Counted from the stretch's first letter, positions 25,536 to 35,736 are shown. The stretch is 64,000 bases of DNA from Vibrio sp. 10N.286.49.B3 (GCF_002873395.1 NZ_MCUV01000011.1:1-64000), one strand, 5' to 3'. Translations and numbers: made by a program. The notes: generated from the letters alone by a model not told the origin.

Positions 25536-27356
25536 TTAAATTTGGTTGATAAGTTGTCGCCATCCACCGTAATGCGTTACATCTTCAGCACCTTTTATGC
25601 CAATAGGTTCACAAATAAAGCCTTTTACCCACTTTCCACTTTCAAGTTCAATACTTCCTAAACCTAATGGATGAGGGATATTAGCTAAAAACTGCCCCAC
25701 ATAATTGGTTGGCAGAGACCAGATTTCTACAGAGATCTGAGCGCCATTTTCTTCATCCCTAATTAAACCAGGTCTAAATGGAGCGCTGCCAGCAAGTTTA
25801 AATAAACGATAGCTATTCGATGTTTTAGTGACCTGTTTTAATGTTCCACCCAACTCTACTAGCTGATAGTTAAGTGGTAAACCCTCCATGTGGGCACCAC
25901 AAACCATGATATCAGTACAATTAATTTGAGAGCTAATCCCAGTACTTCCTAAGGGTAATGCACTGTGACGATCCCACTCTGATGCTAACGATAACAGCTG
26001 GTCATCACAAAATGCAGGAGCAAATAGAGTAACGCCAAATGGTAGCCCCTTAGAGTCAAAATCTGCAGGAACTGCTACTGCACTAAAATCTAACAAGTTC
26101 ATAAAGTTAGTATAATAACCTAAGTTGCTATTAAGACGAATTGGCTCTGCATTAACTTCATCAATAGTATAGATAGTGCCTACCGTTGGAGTTAAGACGA
26201 CATCAACAGACTGCATTAATTTATCACATTGAACTTTGAACTCTTGCAGTTTATAAATCGCTTTAAAAGTATCAGCCGCTGTTAAGCCTTCAGCGCCACC
26301 AATAATATCTTGTATTACTGGCAAACATACTTCAGGCGTTGCTTTAAAGAAATCCTCAATCGCCACGTAGCGCTCTGCAACCCAAGGACCTTGATACAAT
26401 AGTGTTGCTGCTTCAAGAAACGGAGATAAATCAAATGGAACAAGCTCAGCCCCAAGTGACGCCATTTTACGTGCTGACTGTTGATAAAGCGCTGAATATT
26501 CCTCGTTGCCAAAGAAGGCTAACTGCTCAGTACTTGGAATACCAATGCGTAAACCTGAAAATGTTGACGCACCAAGCTCACAAGGTTCTGGCTTCTTTCG
26601 CGCATAACAATCTTGCTCATCATACTGCCCAGCAATGGAGTAAAGGAGCGGGAGATCTTGTGCAGATTTAGTAAAGATGCTTACACAATCAAGGCTTCGG
26701 CACGCTGGTATGACACCAGTACAGCTCAGCATTCCTTTTGATGCTTTAAAACCATATAAGTTATTAAAAGCGGCAGGCACACGTCCTGACCCTGCTGTAT
26801 CAGTGCCAAGGGAAAACATAACCTGATCGGTTGCTACACTGACGGCACTACCAGAGCTTGAACCACCTGAAATATAGTCTGCATCAAAACTATTTTTAGT
26901 CTCACCAAAACTACTACGTGTGCCAACAAGTCCAGTAGCAAACTGATCTAAATTAGTTTTACCTAACGGCACTGCGCCAGCTGCAATAAGTAGCTCAACG
27001 ACAAATGCCGATGATTCAGGAGTATAACGAAAATCTTCACATGCTCCAGTTGTCGGTAATAGCTCAAAATCGATATTATCTTTGATCGCAAACGGCACAC
27101 CGAACAGAGGCAGTGACTCTATATTTTTTGATAACAGGCTTTCAATATACATATCTATTTGCTGCTCAGAGATAGTGCTTATCCAAGCATTAAGGTCATC
27201 ATTCTGAACTTGAACCCATTTAGCTTTCAGATAAGTGGCAACATCAATATCACCACTTTTATAGCTTTTAATCAGTTGGCTAATTGTCATTGGTGTCGTC
27301 AAGCTATCAAACTTTGTTTGTGATGTTTTCATGGTCGTCAATCCTTGCTTATCCAT
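25536..27356 (-). CDS. atzF: allophanate hydrolase
   Basis: A 606-residue amidase-signature enzyme that hydrolyses allophanate to CO2 and ammonia (EC 3.5.1.54). The catalytic Lys lies in FAIKDNID, the cis-Ser in SGGSSSGSAVS and the nucleophile Ser in GTDTAGSGRVPAAF. The C-terminal third (VCGAHMEGLPLNYQLVELGG onward) is the extra domain found in AtzF/DUR1 proteins. The start at 27356 is set by AGGAG 8 bases upstream and lies 5 bp after the carboxylase stop; the upstream frame extension overlaps that gene. It is the last gene of the guanidine operon and performs its final step. Confidence 0.92.
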   Translation of the reverse strand: MDKQGLTTMKTSQTKFDSLTTPMTISQLIKSYKSGDIDVATYLKAKWVQVQNDDLNAWISTISEQQIDMYIESLLSKNIESLPLFGVPFAIKDNIDFELLPTTGACEDFRYTPESSAFVVELLIAAGAVPLGKTNLDQFATGLVGTRSSFGETKNSFDADYISGGSSSGSAVSVATDQVMFSLGTDTAGSGRVPAAFNNLYGFKASKGMLSCTGVIPACRSLDCVSIFTKSAQDLPLLYSIAGQYDEQDCYARKKPEPCELGASTFSGLRIGIPSTEQLAFFGNEEYSALYQQSARKMASLGAELVPFDLSPFLEAATLLYQGPWVAERYVAIEDFFKATPEVCLPVIQDIIGGAEGLTAADTFKAIYKLQEFKVQCDKLMQSVDVVLTPTVGTIYTIDEVNAEPIRLNSNLGYYTNFMNLLDFSAVAVPADFDSKGLPFGVTLFAPAFCDDQLLSLASEWDRHSALPLGSTGISSQINCTDIMVCGAHMEGLPLNYQLVELGGTLKQVTKTSNSYRLFKLAGSAPFRPGLIRDEENGAQISVEIWSLPTNYVGQFLANIPHPLGLGSIELESGKWVKGFICEPIGIKGAEDVTHYGGWRQLINQI

Positions 27357-27361
27357 GTCTA

Positions 27362-30300
27362 TTACTCCTGCTCTACAACTAGAAGCGGTTGGCCAGCTTT
27401 TACTTGAGACCCTGAAGGCTGACAAATTGAATGCACTTTGCCTGAAACGCTCGATACCACTTCAAGTTCCATTTTCATCGCTTCTAGGATCATCAATATA
27501 TCGCCCTCTTTTACACTCTGACCAGGCTCAACCAGTGTTTGCCAAATATTACCAGCGACGTGACTTTCAATCGCTTCTTGTCCCTCTTGTAGTTCTAGTA
27601 CCTGATCGGACTCATCACTTATATCTTCAGCGACGAAATTAGCCTGACCTGATTCTTCCCAACGTTTACGCTCAGCTTCAAAAGCCGTTTGCTGGCGATG
27701 ACGACAGATGGCAATGTCTTCTGCATGCTCATCAACTAAAGATTGATAATCCGCTAATGAAAAAGTGGTTTCCTCGATCTTAACTGGGTATTGACCACGA
27801 GGGTGCTTTTCTCGAATGTCCAACAGTTCATCCGCGCTAACTTCATAAAATTTGATTTGATCAAAAAAGCGTAATAGCCATGGCTTAGTGAACGCCTGTG
27901 TCTGGCGATAGCGATTCCACATTTGTAGCGTACGGCCAACGAACTGATAACCACCAGGACCTTCCATTCCATATACGCACATATACGCGCCACCAATACC
28001 AACGGCATTTTCTGGTGTCCACGTACGAGCAGGATTGTACTTTGTCGTGACTAGTCTATGACGGGGATCCATCGGTGTTGCAACTGGAGCACCAAGATAA
28101 ACATCACCTAGCCCCATTACAAGATAGCTTGCATCAAAAACAATTTTCTTAACATCATCAACAGAATCAAGGCCATTAATACGGCGGATAAACTCTATAT
28201 TATCTGGGCACCACGGCGCATCTTTTCGTACTACTTCATTATATTTTTTGATGGCTAAGCGTGTCGCCTCATCATCCCAAGAGAGTGGTAAATGAACAAC
28301 TCGTGCAGGTACGGTTAACTCATCAATACTTCCTAAATCTGCTTCCAGTGACTCTAATAAATCAAGCAGATCGTGACGCGGTAACTTAAGGTTGTCATAA
28401 TGAATTTGAAGAGAGCGAATGCCAGGCGTTAATTCTTCAATGCCTTCAACCGCTAAGCTTTCAAGTTTGAGCATTAATGCATGGGCTCTAAAGCGAAGTC
28501 GGATATCAAGTACCTGAGGACCATACTCAACTAATAAGTAATCTTCACCGCTAGGTCGATAAACTACTTGTTCACCAAACTTATCTGCTGGAAGGCTTTT
28601 AATAATTGGCGAAGTTATCGGTGCTGATTCAAGATCCATAGGGGCTATAGCAACTGCTTGAATTTGATTTAATTGCTCTCGCTCAGCAAGTTCTGCACTT
28701 TCTATTGATACCGGAACAAAATTGACTTTATCACCAGCTTTCAATTGACCCATTTTCCATAAATCGGCTTTAATGATCGTTGCAGGGCAAACAAAACCGC
28801 CAAGGCTAGGTCCATCAGGTCCTAAGATAACTGGCATATCCCCTGTAAAATCTATCGTACCAACAGCATAGGCATTATCATGAATATTAGAAGGATGTAG
28901 GCCAGCTTCACCACCATCAGTTCTCGCCCAGTCTGGTTTTGGTCCAATTAAACGCACACCCGTTCGGCTAGAGTTAAAATGTACTTTCCATTCAGCGTCA
29001 AAAAATGCACTTATATCATTATCCGTAAAAAAGTCCGGTGCGCCATGGGGACCATATATGACTCGAATTTGCCATTCATCTTTTAAATCAGGAAGAGATA
29101 AAGCTTGAGGAATTTGCACATTGCTATCATGACCTTTGATTAGGTGTAGAACATCACCTGCCACTAATGTTCTCCCAGCATGACCACCAAATTGCCCTAA
29201 TGTAAATGTTGATTTACTTCCTAGGTAATCTGGACAATCAATACCGCCTTCAATGGCAAGGTAACTACGTGCACCAGCGCCAGTGATCTTGCCTAATTTA
29301 AGGATTTGTCCTTTTGTGACTTTAACAATCTGACCAACAATAAGGGGTTTACCATCTAGGTTTGCGTCAATCGTAGCACCAGTAATAACAATATTCTTAT
29401 CAACATTAAACTTTAACGTTGGTCCTGATACGATAATCTCTAAGCCTGCACAATCAGAGCTGTTATTGAGAAGTTGATTAGCTAATTGGAAGTTTAAAGG
29501 ATCCATTGGTCCAGAAGGTGGGACACCAATATTCCAATAGCCCTTGCGACCAGGATAATCTTGAATGGTCGTTTGTATGCCACCACTCAGAACATCAATT
29601 GTTGTTGGTTGATAAATAAAGTCATTCAGGGAGCGAGTTAACACCTCTCCACTCTGAACCAGTGGACTAACAAGCAGTTGCTTTAAATAGCTTTGATTAT
29701 GCTCTATGCCATAAATTGATGTTTTCTCTAATGCCTCTAGTAAGCCGCTTATTGCTTTTTCTCTATCATCACCATGGACAATAATTTTTGCCAGCATAGG
29801 ATCAAAAAATGGGGATACTTCAACACCAGACTCTATCCAATGTTCGACTCTTAAACCTTTAACATTCGCCCACTCCACATGGCTAAGTAAACCCGCGCAT
29901 GGCTGGAAATTTTTATTCGCATCTTCTGCATACAAACGTACCTGAATAGCATGACCATTAGGTGATAAATTCGCACTAACTTCATGTAAGTCTAAGGTGT
30001 CTTCCCCTAGCTTAATCATCCATTCAACCAGATCGACATCAAATATTTCTTCTGTTACACCGTGTTCAACTTGAAGGCGTGTGTTAACTTCTAAAAAGTA
30101 AAATTGCTCTGTTTGATTATCTAAAACAAATTCAACGGTACCAGCATTGCGATAATTCACCTGCTTCGCCAAATCAATGGCTGTTTTCTGTAATGCCGAT
30201 CGTGTCTCTTGTGACAGGTTTGGTGCAGGTGTTTCTTCAATTACTTTTTGATTACGGCGCTGAGCTGAGCAATCGCGCTCACCAAGAGCGGTAACGTAAC

Positions 30301-30997
30301 CTTCACCATTACCAAAAATTTGCACTTCAATATGACGTGCTTGTTGAATAAATTTCTCTAAAAACACACCACTGTTACTAAAGTTGTTTTCACTCAACCT
30401 TTTAACTGAGTCAAAAGCATCATTTAGCTCTTTTGGACTATGGCAACACTCCATACCAATACCACCACCACCGGCGGTACTCTTCAGCATAACCGGGTAC
30501 CCTATTTGCTCTGCCTGATCTAATGCTTCTGCTTTATCTGTCAGTAGTTTGGTGCCTGGAAGTAGAGGAACATTGGCATTTTCTGCGATTTCTCTTGCTG
30601 AATGTTTAAGACCAAATGTATTCATTTGCTCTGGTGTTGGACCTAAAAAGACTAAGCCTGCTTGTTCACAGCGTTTTACAAAGTCAGGGTTCTCACTTAA
30701 AAATCCGTAGCCTGGGTGAACGGCTTGAGCACCTGTTTGCAAGGCAATCGCAATGACTTTATCAATATCAAGGTAGGTATCTTTTGCTCCGCCAGCACCT
30801 AATGAGTAGGCTTCGCTTGCTTGTGAAACATGCAGGCTATCTGAATCAGCATCACTATAAACAGCTACGCTAAGAATGTTCATTTTATTTAACGTTCTGA
30901 TCACGCGGCATGCAATCGCGCCACGGTTAGCAATCAGTACTTTACTAAACCCTTTTTGTTCTGTTGGTGTTTTTTCTTTTGTTGTTCGAGTCGACAT
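27362..30997 (-). CDS. guanidine carboxylase (urea carboxylase family)
   Basis: A 1211-residue biotin carboxylase. Residues about 15-460 are the biotin-carboxylase/ATP-grasp part (VLIANRGAIACRVIRTL, KSTAGGGGIGMECC, FLEVNTRLQVEHGVTE). The middle holds the KipA/KipI-like (AHS1/AHS2) carboxyltransferase domains (YWNIGVPPSGPMDPLNF, GGEAGLHPSNIHDN). The C-terminus is the biotinyl domain with ILEAMKMELEVVS. This architecture is urea carboxylase, but its companions (two DUF1989 proteins and two guanidine riboswitches) show it is the guanidine-specific form, making carboxyguanidine from guanidine, bicarbonate and ATP. The start at 30997 is preferred: the frame extends to 31042, but that lies within the riboswitch. 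The ribosome site (GGATAG) is weak, fitting riboswitch control. Confidence 0.92.
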   Translation of the reverse strand: MSTRTTKEKTPTEQKGFSKVLIANRGAIACRVIRTLNKMNILSVAVYSDADSDSLHVSQASEAYSLGAGGAKDTYLDIDKVIAIALQTGAQAVHPGYGFLSENPDFVKRCEQAGLVFLGPTPEQMNTFGLKHSAREIAENANVPLLPGTKLLTDKAEALDQAEQIGYPVMLKSTAGGGGIGMECCHSPKELNDAFDSVKRLSENNFSNSGVFLEKFIQQARHIEVQIFGNGEGYVTALGERDCSAQRRNQKVIEETPAPNLSQETRSALQKTAIDLAKQVNYRNAGTVEFVLDNQTEQFYFLEVNTRLQVEHGVTEEIFDVDLVEWMIKLGEDTLDLHEVSANLSPNGHAIQVRLYAEDANKNFQPCAGLLSHVEWANVKGLRVEHWIESGVEVSPFFDPMLAKIIVHGDDREKAISGLLEALEKTSIYGIEHNQSYLKQLLVSPLVQSGEVLTRSLNDFIYQPTTIDVLSGGIQTTIQDYPGRKGYWNIGVPPSGPMDPLNFQLANQLLNNSSDCAGLEIIVSGPTLKFNVDKNIVITGATIDANLDGKPLIVGQIVKVTKGQILKLGKITGAGARSYLAIEGGIDCPDYLGSKSTFTLGQFGGHAGRTLVAGDVLHLIKGHDSNVQIPQALSLPDLKDEWQIRVIYGPHGAPDFFTDNDISAFFDAEWKVHFNSSRTGVRLIGPKPDWARTDGGEAGLHPSNIHDNAYAVGTIDFTGDMPVILGPDGPSLGGFVCPATIIKADLWKMGQLKAGDKVNFVPVSIESAELAEREQLNQIQAVAIAPMDLESAPITSPIIKSLPADKFGEQVVYRPSGEDYLLVEYGPQVLDIRLRFRAHALMLKLESLAVEGIEELTPGIRSLQIHYDNLKLPRHDLLDLLESLEADLGSIDELTVPARVVHLPLSWDDEATRLAIKKYNEVVRKDAPWCPDNIEFIRRINGLDSVDDVKKIVFDASYLVMGLGDVYLGAPVATPMDPRHRLVTTKYNPARTWTPENAVGIGGAYMCVYGMEGPGGYQFVGRTLQMWNRYRQTQAFTKPWLLRFFDQIKFYEVSADELLDIREKHPRGQYPVKIEETTFSLADYQSLVDEHAEDIAICRHRQQTAFEAERKRWEESGQANFVAEDISDESDQVLELQEGQEAIESHVAGNIWQTLVEPGQSVKEGDILMILEAMKMELEVVSSVSGKVHSICQPSGSQVKAGQPLLVVEQE

Positions 30998-31013
30998 AGT
31001 TCTATCCGTGGAT

Positions 31014-31059
31014 CCGGGTCGTCCCGGTGGAAAATTGAGCACTATCAGGGTCGTCCCTG
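31014..31059 (-). promoter_or_regulatory. guanidine-II (mini-ykkC) riboswitch
   Basis: Read on the minus strand, two small hairpins each carry an ACGA loop: CAGGGACGACCCTG (31059-31046) and CCGGGACGACCCGG (31027-31014), separated by 18 bases and ending 17 bases before the carboxylase ATG. Paired hairpins with ACGR loops define the guanidine-II class, where guanidine binding pairs the two loops and frees the ribosome site. It sits inside the operon, between the deiminase and carboxylase genes. Confidence 0.9.
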
Positions 31060-31085
31060 GCTCTTAGTTCAGTGATAGGCGCAAT

Positions 31086-31727
31086 TTAGTTCCAGACTAA
31101 GATATCAACAGGTGTTGGGTTATACGCATTACATGGGTTATTTAATTGAGGGCAGTTTGAAACTAAAGCAATGACATCCATATGAGCTTTTAATTCAACA
31201 TATTTACCAGGAGCACTAATCCCATCTTCAAAGGTCAATCCACCTTCTTGTGTTACTGGGACATTCATAAAGAAATTGATGTTATGAGTAATATCACGCT
31301 TAGACATACCAAACTGCTCATTTTCAGCAACGGCAAGTAACCAGCTATCTCGGCAAGAGTGCATACACTTTTTATCAATGGCATAGCGCACTGTATTACT
31401 TTCCGTCGCACAAGCCCCACCTAATGTGTCATGGCGGCCACAGGTATCAGCAACGATCTCTAACATCACATTACCTTGATTTGATAGGATTTGTGTGCCA
31501 CTCGTTAAGTACACATTACCTTGCTCACGAATAGTATCAATTGCACTATAACGCTCAGTTGGATCTTCTGCGCTATAGAACAAGGTATCAGCAGCTTGGT
31601 TACCTTCAGTATCAAGAATACGCATCGTTTGGCCTTTTTTAATCACCTTCATGTAGTAATCGCCAGCAAGGACAGTATCGCGGCGTACAGCCAATTCTTC
31701 TTTTAATGCACTTTCTACAATCATCAT
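31086..31727 (-). CDS. cgdB: carboxyguanidine deiminase subunit (UAAP2, DUF1989)
   Basis: A 213-residue DUF1989 protein, formerly called urea carboxylase-associated protein 2. Family marks are [47 protein letters not shown] and [16 protein letters not shown], with conserved Cys and His likely binding zinc. With the next upstream gene it should form the heteromeric deiminase that turns carboxyguanidine into allophanate plus ammonia. AGGAGAG precedes the ATG and the gap from the partner gene is only 7 bp. The A/B lettering is my best match, not certain. Confidence 0.87.
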   Translation of the reverse strand: MMIVESALKEELAVRRDTVLAGDYYMKVIKKGQTMRILDTEGNQAADTLFYSAEDPTERYSAIDTIREQGNVYLTSGTQILSNQGNVMLEIVADTCGRHDTLGGACATESNTVRYAIDKKCMHSCRDSWLLAVAENEQFGMSKRDITHNINFFMNVPVTQEGGLTFEDGISAPGKYVELKAHMDVIALVSNCPQLNNPCNAYNPTPVDILVWN

Positions 31728-31734
31728 TCTCTCC

Positions 31735-32475
31735 TTAACCTGTATACGAACCGTTTTCCGCTAAGTAGCGACGATTATTTTCAAATCCACGTTGATTTTC
31801 TGGTCGTGAATTTAGACAAGTATCATCACTGCCTAATGGCTCAGAGGTGAAAACGCTAACCCCTACTGGCTTAAATGGGTAAGCTTTTGCTGGGTTCATC
31901 GGGTGTGGGCAAGTTGACATAACAACTAACGTGTCCATTTCAAAGCGAAGTTCTATGATATCGCCAGCCTTGCTGTGATCAGTTTGATAAGCTAGATTGC
32001 CATCTTGATCAGTAGCTACTTTACTAAACAAGTTTATATTCGCTGCAAGATCGCGCTTTCCTAATCCGTATTTCGCGATTTCTACTAATAATGCATCGTG
32101 ACCATTTTGTTTCCACGCATTTCGATCACTCTGATAGTCACGCTCTCCCCATTTTGCCGCAACTTTTGCCTTATTAGTTACACCACACACAGTGTCAATC
32201 CAATCTGTATCATCACGCGTAATCGAGGCAAATACTCTCCCCATATCTGAATATAAGCAGTGACCATGTGATAGCTTAAATGTGTGCTGGCACTTTAAGG
32301 TATCTGGCGCGTTATAACGTTCGAGCAAATTATCTGGGTTATAAAATAGTGCACTTAGGTTCGCACCACCTTCAATATCGATAAATCGTACAACATGCCC
32401 TTTTGGCACTTTCATTGACCAATGAGCTGCACCTGGCAATACATCGGTCATAAGCGGTTCTTTATGTGAAAGCAT
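31735..32475 (-). CDS. cgdA: carboxyguanidine deiminase subunit (UAAP1, DUF1989)
   Basis: A 246-residue DUF1989 protein, paralogous to the next gene: [80 protein letters not shown]. It was formerly called urea carboxylase-associated protein 1. It should pair with the shorter subunit in deiminating carboxyguanidine. AAGGA lies before the ATG. It sits directly after the transporter ATPase gene (9 bp gap), inside one transcription unit. Subunit lettering is tentative. Confidence 0.87.
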   Translation of the reverse strand: MLSHKEPLMTDVLPGAAHWSMKVPKGHVVRFIDIEGGANLSALFYNPDNLLERYNAPDTLKCQHTFKLSHGHCLYSDMGRVFASITRDDTDWIDTVCGVTNKAKVAAKWGERDYQSDRNAWKQNGHDALLVEIAKYGLGKRDLAANINLFSKVATDQDGNLAYQTDHSKAGDIIELRFEMDTLVVMSTCPHPMNPAKAYPFKPVGVSVFTSEPLGSDDTCLNSRPENQRGFENNRRYLAENGSYTG

Positions 32476-32484
32476 ATATATTCC

Positions 32485-33273
32485 TTATGCAGTTTTCTTT
32501 TGTAATAATTCCGGAAAAAATTCTGAATTGGTCGACTTGTCTATATCAATATCAAAGGTAATCTGAGCGCCATATCGTTCTGGAGCTTGCTCATCAATAC
32601 GGACATGATCAAATACCCATAACCTATTTCCGAGGTAAAAACCTTCACTCAAATCATGAGTGATCATAAATACCGTCAACTTCTGCTCTTTCCATAATGT
32701 TTGAATTAGCTGATGCATATCTTTACGGATACCAGGATCAAGCGCACCGAATGGCTCATCAAGAAGAAGAATTCGTGGTTTTTTAATCAAAGATTGTGCG
32801 ATTGAAAGCCTCTGACGCATACCACCCGATAGCTCATGGGGGTACTTATGCATCGCTGACTCTAAGCCAACTTGCTGAAGCATTAACATTGCTGCTTGTT
32901 TTGCTTTGACCTTGTGTTCACCAAATTGCCTCCCCAACAAAGCACTAGCCATGCCCCCTGCTTCGAATTCGTAACCAAGCATAACGTTCTGAAGTGCTGT
33001 CAAATGAGGGAAAACCGAATATTTCTGGAACACAATTCCGCGTTCAGAGCTTGGCTCACCATCAAGAGGTTTTCCATCAAGCAGGATCTCACCACGTGAT
33101 GCTGTTTCCGTTCCCAACAACATATTTAAGAAAGTCGTTTTACCACATCCAGAAGCGCCAACAATACTAACGAAGTCCCCTTCTTGTACCGTTTGGTTAA
33201 TCTTCTCTAAAACGATATTGTTGCCATACTCTTTCCACAATTGCTTAACCTGAATGATCGGTGGGTTATCCAT
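32485..33273 (-). CDS. ABC transporter ATP-binding protein (guanidine uptake)
   Basis: A 262-residue ATPase of the nitrate/taurine/sulfonate importer class (SsuB/TauB-like). Walker A is GASGCGKTT, the signature LSGGMRQRLSIAQSL, Walker B ILLLDEPFGALDP, and the switch His lies in ITHD. It overlaps the permease gene by 8 bp. Its place in a riboswitch-controlled guanidine operon makes guanidine the expected substrate rather than urea, taurine or nitrate. Confidence 0.9.
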   Translation of the reverse strand: MDNPPIIQVKQLWKEYGNNIVLEKINQTVQEGDFVSIVGASGCGKTTFLNMLLGTETASRGEILLDGKPLDGEPSSERGIVFQKYSVFPHLTALQNVMLGYEFEAGGMASALLGRQFGEHKVKAKQAAMLMLQQVGLESAMHKYPHELSGGMRQRLSIAQSLIKKPRILLLDEPFGALDPGIRKDMHQLIQTLWKEQKLTVFMITHDLSEGFYLGNRLWVFDHVRIDEQAPERYGAQITFDIDIDKSTNSEFFPELLQKKTA

Positions 33274-34096
33274 TTCCCTCTCCTTGTGCTTGGTGATACC
33301 AAGGGCTTAACTTTTGTGATAGGACTTTTAATAACCAATCCATGCTATATGCCAAGATCGTGATCCAAAAAACGTACGGCAAAATCACATCCATTGATAG
33401 ATAACGACGTACCAAAAAGATTCGATAACCTAATCCTTCTGTCGCAACAATAGCTTCAGCGGCGATTAAGAATAACCATGCACTACCAAGAGTGAGACGA
33501 ACGGCTTCAATGAGTCGTGGTAAAATTTGTGGCAAGATCACGCGAACAATTATTTGCCAGCTATTACCACCTAAGGTCTGCGCTTTAATTAATTGCTCAT
33601 CTGGTAAGCTTCTTACGCGTAACTGAATATCACGAATAATCATTGGGCATATACCAATAACGATAAGTACGACTTTTGACAGTTCACCAAGGCCAAAGGT
33701 AATGAACAAAATAGGTAAAATTGCCATAGGAGGAATTAATGACATCGCTGTAACGACAGGAGATAGTGTTGATCGCACCATAGGTATCATGCCGGTTGCA
33801 ATTCCGATAGTTAAGCCAAATAAAGCGCTAACCCCAACGCCAATAAACAAACGAGTCAAACTTGCTAGCGTATCAACCCATAGTAAGTATTCACCAGTGC
33901 GGCGACTTGGAGTAAAAGCCATTCGGTCTATTGCATCAAAAAAACTACTAAATGCTGGTAATAGCTTATCGGCAGGGTTAATTGCTAACCTAGCATCTGA
34001 TGCTACAACGTAAGCTGCAATCAAAATGATAAATGGCAATACACCAAGCATTAATCGCCCATATCGCGACGGATGCTTATTAATTATTTTTGTCAT
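33266..34096 (-). CDS. ABC transporter permease (guanidine uptake)
   Basis: A 276-residue inner-membrane permease of the binding-protein-dependent type with about six hydrophobic helices. The cytoplasmic loop LIKAQTLGGNSWQIIVRVILPQILPRLIEAVRL carries the ATPase-contacting EAA-like motif. It resembles SsuC/TauC permeases. It is encoded between the ATPase (8-bp overlap) and the binding protein, and forms the membrane channel of the predicted guanidine importer. Confidence 0.9.
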   Translation of the reverse strand: MTKIINKHPSRYGRLMLGVLPFIILIAAYVVASDARLAINPADKLLPAFSSFFDAIDRMAFTPSRRTGEYLLWVDTLASLTRLFIGVGVSALFGLTIGIATGMIPMVRSTLSPVVTAMSLIPPMAILPILFITFGLGELSKVVLIVIGICPMIIRDIQLRVRSLPDEQLIKAQTLGGNSWQIIVRVILPQILPRLIEAVRLTLGSAWLFLIAAEAIVATEGLGYRIFLVRRYLSMDVILPYVFWITILAYSMDWLLKVLSQKLSPWYHQAQGEGNG

Positions 34097-34131
34097 ACTA
34101 ACTCCAACAACAATGACATTTACAAATGTGT

Positions 34132-35208
34132 CTACAACTTGCCTTCAGCAGCCATTGACATATATTCCGCAGTAAAACGTAATTTGATGTTATTGGAATC
34201 GCCATATACACCCGCAGGCGTTTCAATGCCTATAAACGTTGCATCTGGTGCTCCTTCACCTAATAGCCCATGCTCAAATGAGAATTCACTGACTTTTTGC
34301 ATTGTGGTCGTGAGTTTTGGACTTTGGGTAAATTCAACAGCATCAATAGCTTGATAGAATAGGTTGGTTGCTGCTAATTGTGCATTGTAACCAGCAAGAT
34401 CTGTTCCTGAGCTTTGTGCCATATAAGACTTAGCTTCATCCCCTTGCTCTTCTGATTGCATGATTGACATAATTTCATACCATGCCCCAGTTAATGCCTT
34501 ACCTAAATTCGGGTTCGCTTGAAGCGTGTCGGTATTAACGACAAGGAGATCGATAATTTCACCTGGAATATCCGCAGAGCTAAAGACTAAAGCACTATCT
34601 GGTTGTTTTTTTATTTCACTTAAAAGAGGATTCCAAGTCACAACAGAAGTGACATCTGGAGTAGTAAAGGCAGAAACAAGATCAGCATCAGAAGTATTCA
34701 CAACACGTACATCACGCTCAGAAAGGCCGACACTTTCCAAACCGCGCGCCATTAAATAATGAGAGACGCTTAATTCAACAAGGTTAATATTGTGACCTTT
34801 TAAATCACTTAAATCAGAGAAACCTTTCAGAACGATACCATCATTGCCGTTTGAAAAATCACCGACAATGAGTGCGGTTGAGTCGACACCGCTCGCAGCA
34901 GGGATTGTTAATACATCCATATTGGTCATAACGGTTGCATCAAACTGACCTACGGTGTACTGATTTATTGATTCAATATAATCATTAACTTGAATTATAT
35001 TGATGTCGATATCGTACTTTTCTGCCCATTTATCAACGATGCCTGCATAATCTGCATAGTCCCATGGCATCCAACCTACATAGATTGACCAAGCAAGAGT
35101 AAATTGTTGTTTATCGTCTGCCAAAGCAGTAGAGGAAATAAAAGGGGTAGCCACAACACCAATCGACGCTGCAAGAGTTATGAGTTGTTTCTTTAAGGAG
35201 TGTTTCAT
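34132..35208 (-). CDS. periplasmic substrate-binding protein (guanidine ABC transporter)
   Basis: A 358-residue binding protein of the NMT1/TauA/SsuA type. A signal peptide covers about residues 1-30 (MKHSLKKQLITLAASIGVVA, cleavage after STALA). The mature protein begins DDKQQFTLAWSIYVGWMPWDYADYAGI, with YTVGQFDATVMTNMDVL typical of this class. The start at 35208 follows GAGG by 8 bases and gives a clean signal peptide; the in-frame ATG at 35226 would add a charged extension. It is the first gene of the operon, directly behind the guanidine-I riboswitch. Confidence 0.9.
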   Translation of the reverse strand: MKHSLKKQLITLAASIGVVATPFISSTALADDKQQFTLAWSIYVGWMPWDYADYAGIVDKWAEKYDIDINIIQVNDYIESINQYTVGQFDATVMTNMDVLTIPAASGVDSTALIVGDFSNGNDGIVLKGFSDLSDLKGHNINLVELSVSHYLMARGLESVGLSERDVRVVNTSDADLVSAFTTPDVTSVVTWNPLLSEIKKQPDSALVFSSADIPGEIIDLLVVNTDTLQANPNLGKALTGAWYEIMSIMQSEEQGDEAKSYMAQSSGTDLAGYNAQLAATNLFYQAIDAVEFTQSPKLTTTMQKVSEFSFEHGLLGEGAPDATFIGIETPAGVYGDSNNIKLRFTAEYMSMAAEGKL

Positions 35209-35275
35209 TGGAATATCCTCATCCATGGATCACAATTTGAGTTAGCACAAGAGACATAACCAAATATCATTGGTT

Positions 35276-35372
35276 GATCTCCCGGGCTTTTATCCCTCCG
35301 TGTGACCTCAGATGAGGTTGACAACTCTCGGTCCAGACATTGCCTACGCAACCGGAACCCTAGATGTCTATT
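35276..35372 (-). promoter_or_regulatory. guanidine-I (ykkC) riboswitch
   Basis: The minus strand carries the hallmark strings of the ykkC subtype-1 aptamer in order: CTAGGGTTCCGG (35363-35352), GGACCGAGAG, CACACGG, and AGGGATAAAAGCCCGGGAGA ending near 35277. A short stem (AACCAA/TTGGTT, 35275-35258) follows within about 70 bases of the transporter start and may be part of the expression platform. The aptamer binds guanidinium and turns genes on. Confidence 0.93.
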
Positions 35373-35736
35373 TTTGTGCAAGCAATAATCGGTCAGATAC
35401 CGAGCCATGCTCTTACGCTATAACTTTCCCATAATTAAGCAATTGGTATGCCAGAATAAATTAACATTTAATAACAGTCACTTATAATAATCAACGCGAT
35501 AAACACAAAACTGTTTTCACCAATTCAGTGCACTCCATGCCCTAAATTGGACATTATATAAAACAACTAAATTACGCATTAAGTTTTACTGACTCGTTCC
35601 TATAATTACGTTCTTTATCAATCATAAAAAATACGCCCTGAACCACACTTTTAGCTTGCTACTATTCCTCTTATCAATAAAGAATGTTATTTATTACCGC
35701 TTGTTTTGAATGACAATAATACAAAAGGCAATTTCA
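35373..35736. other. intergenic region between riboswitch and alginate lyase
   Basis: No gene is seen. The region should hold the minus-strand promoter of the guanidine operon and the plus-strand promoter of the alginate lyase gene. A small dyad (TCGGT near 35391, ACCGA near 35400) is visible. I could not pick confident -10/-35 boxes. Confidence 0.4.

Noticed and set aside
27362..32475. Urea degradation operon.
   Set aside because: The two guanidine riboswitches and the paired DUF1989 proteins point to guanidine, with urea carboxylase only as the family name.
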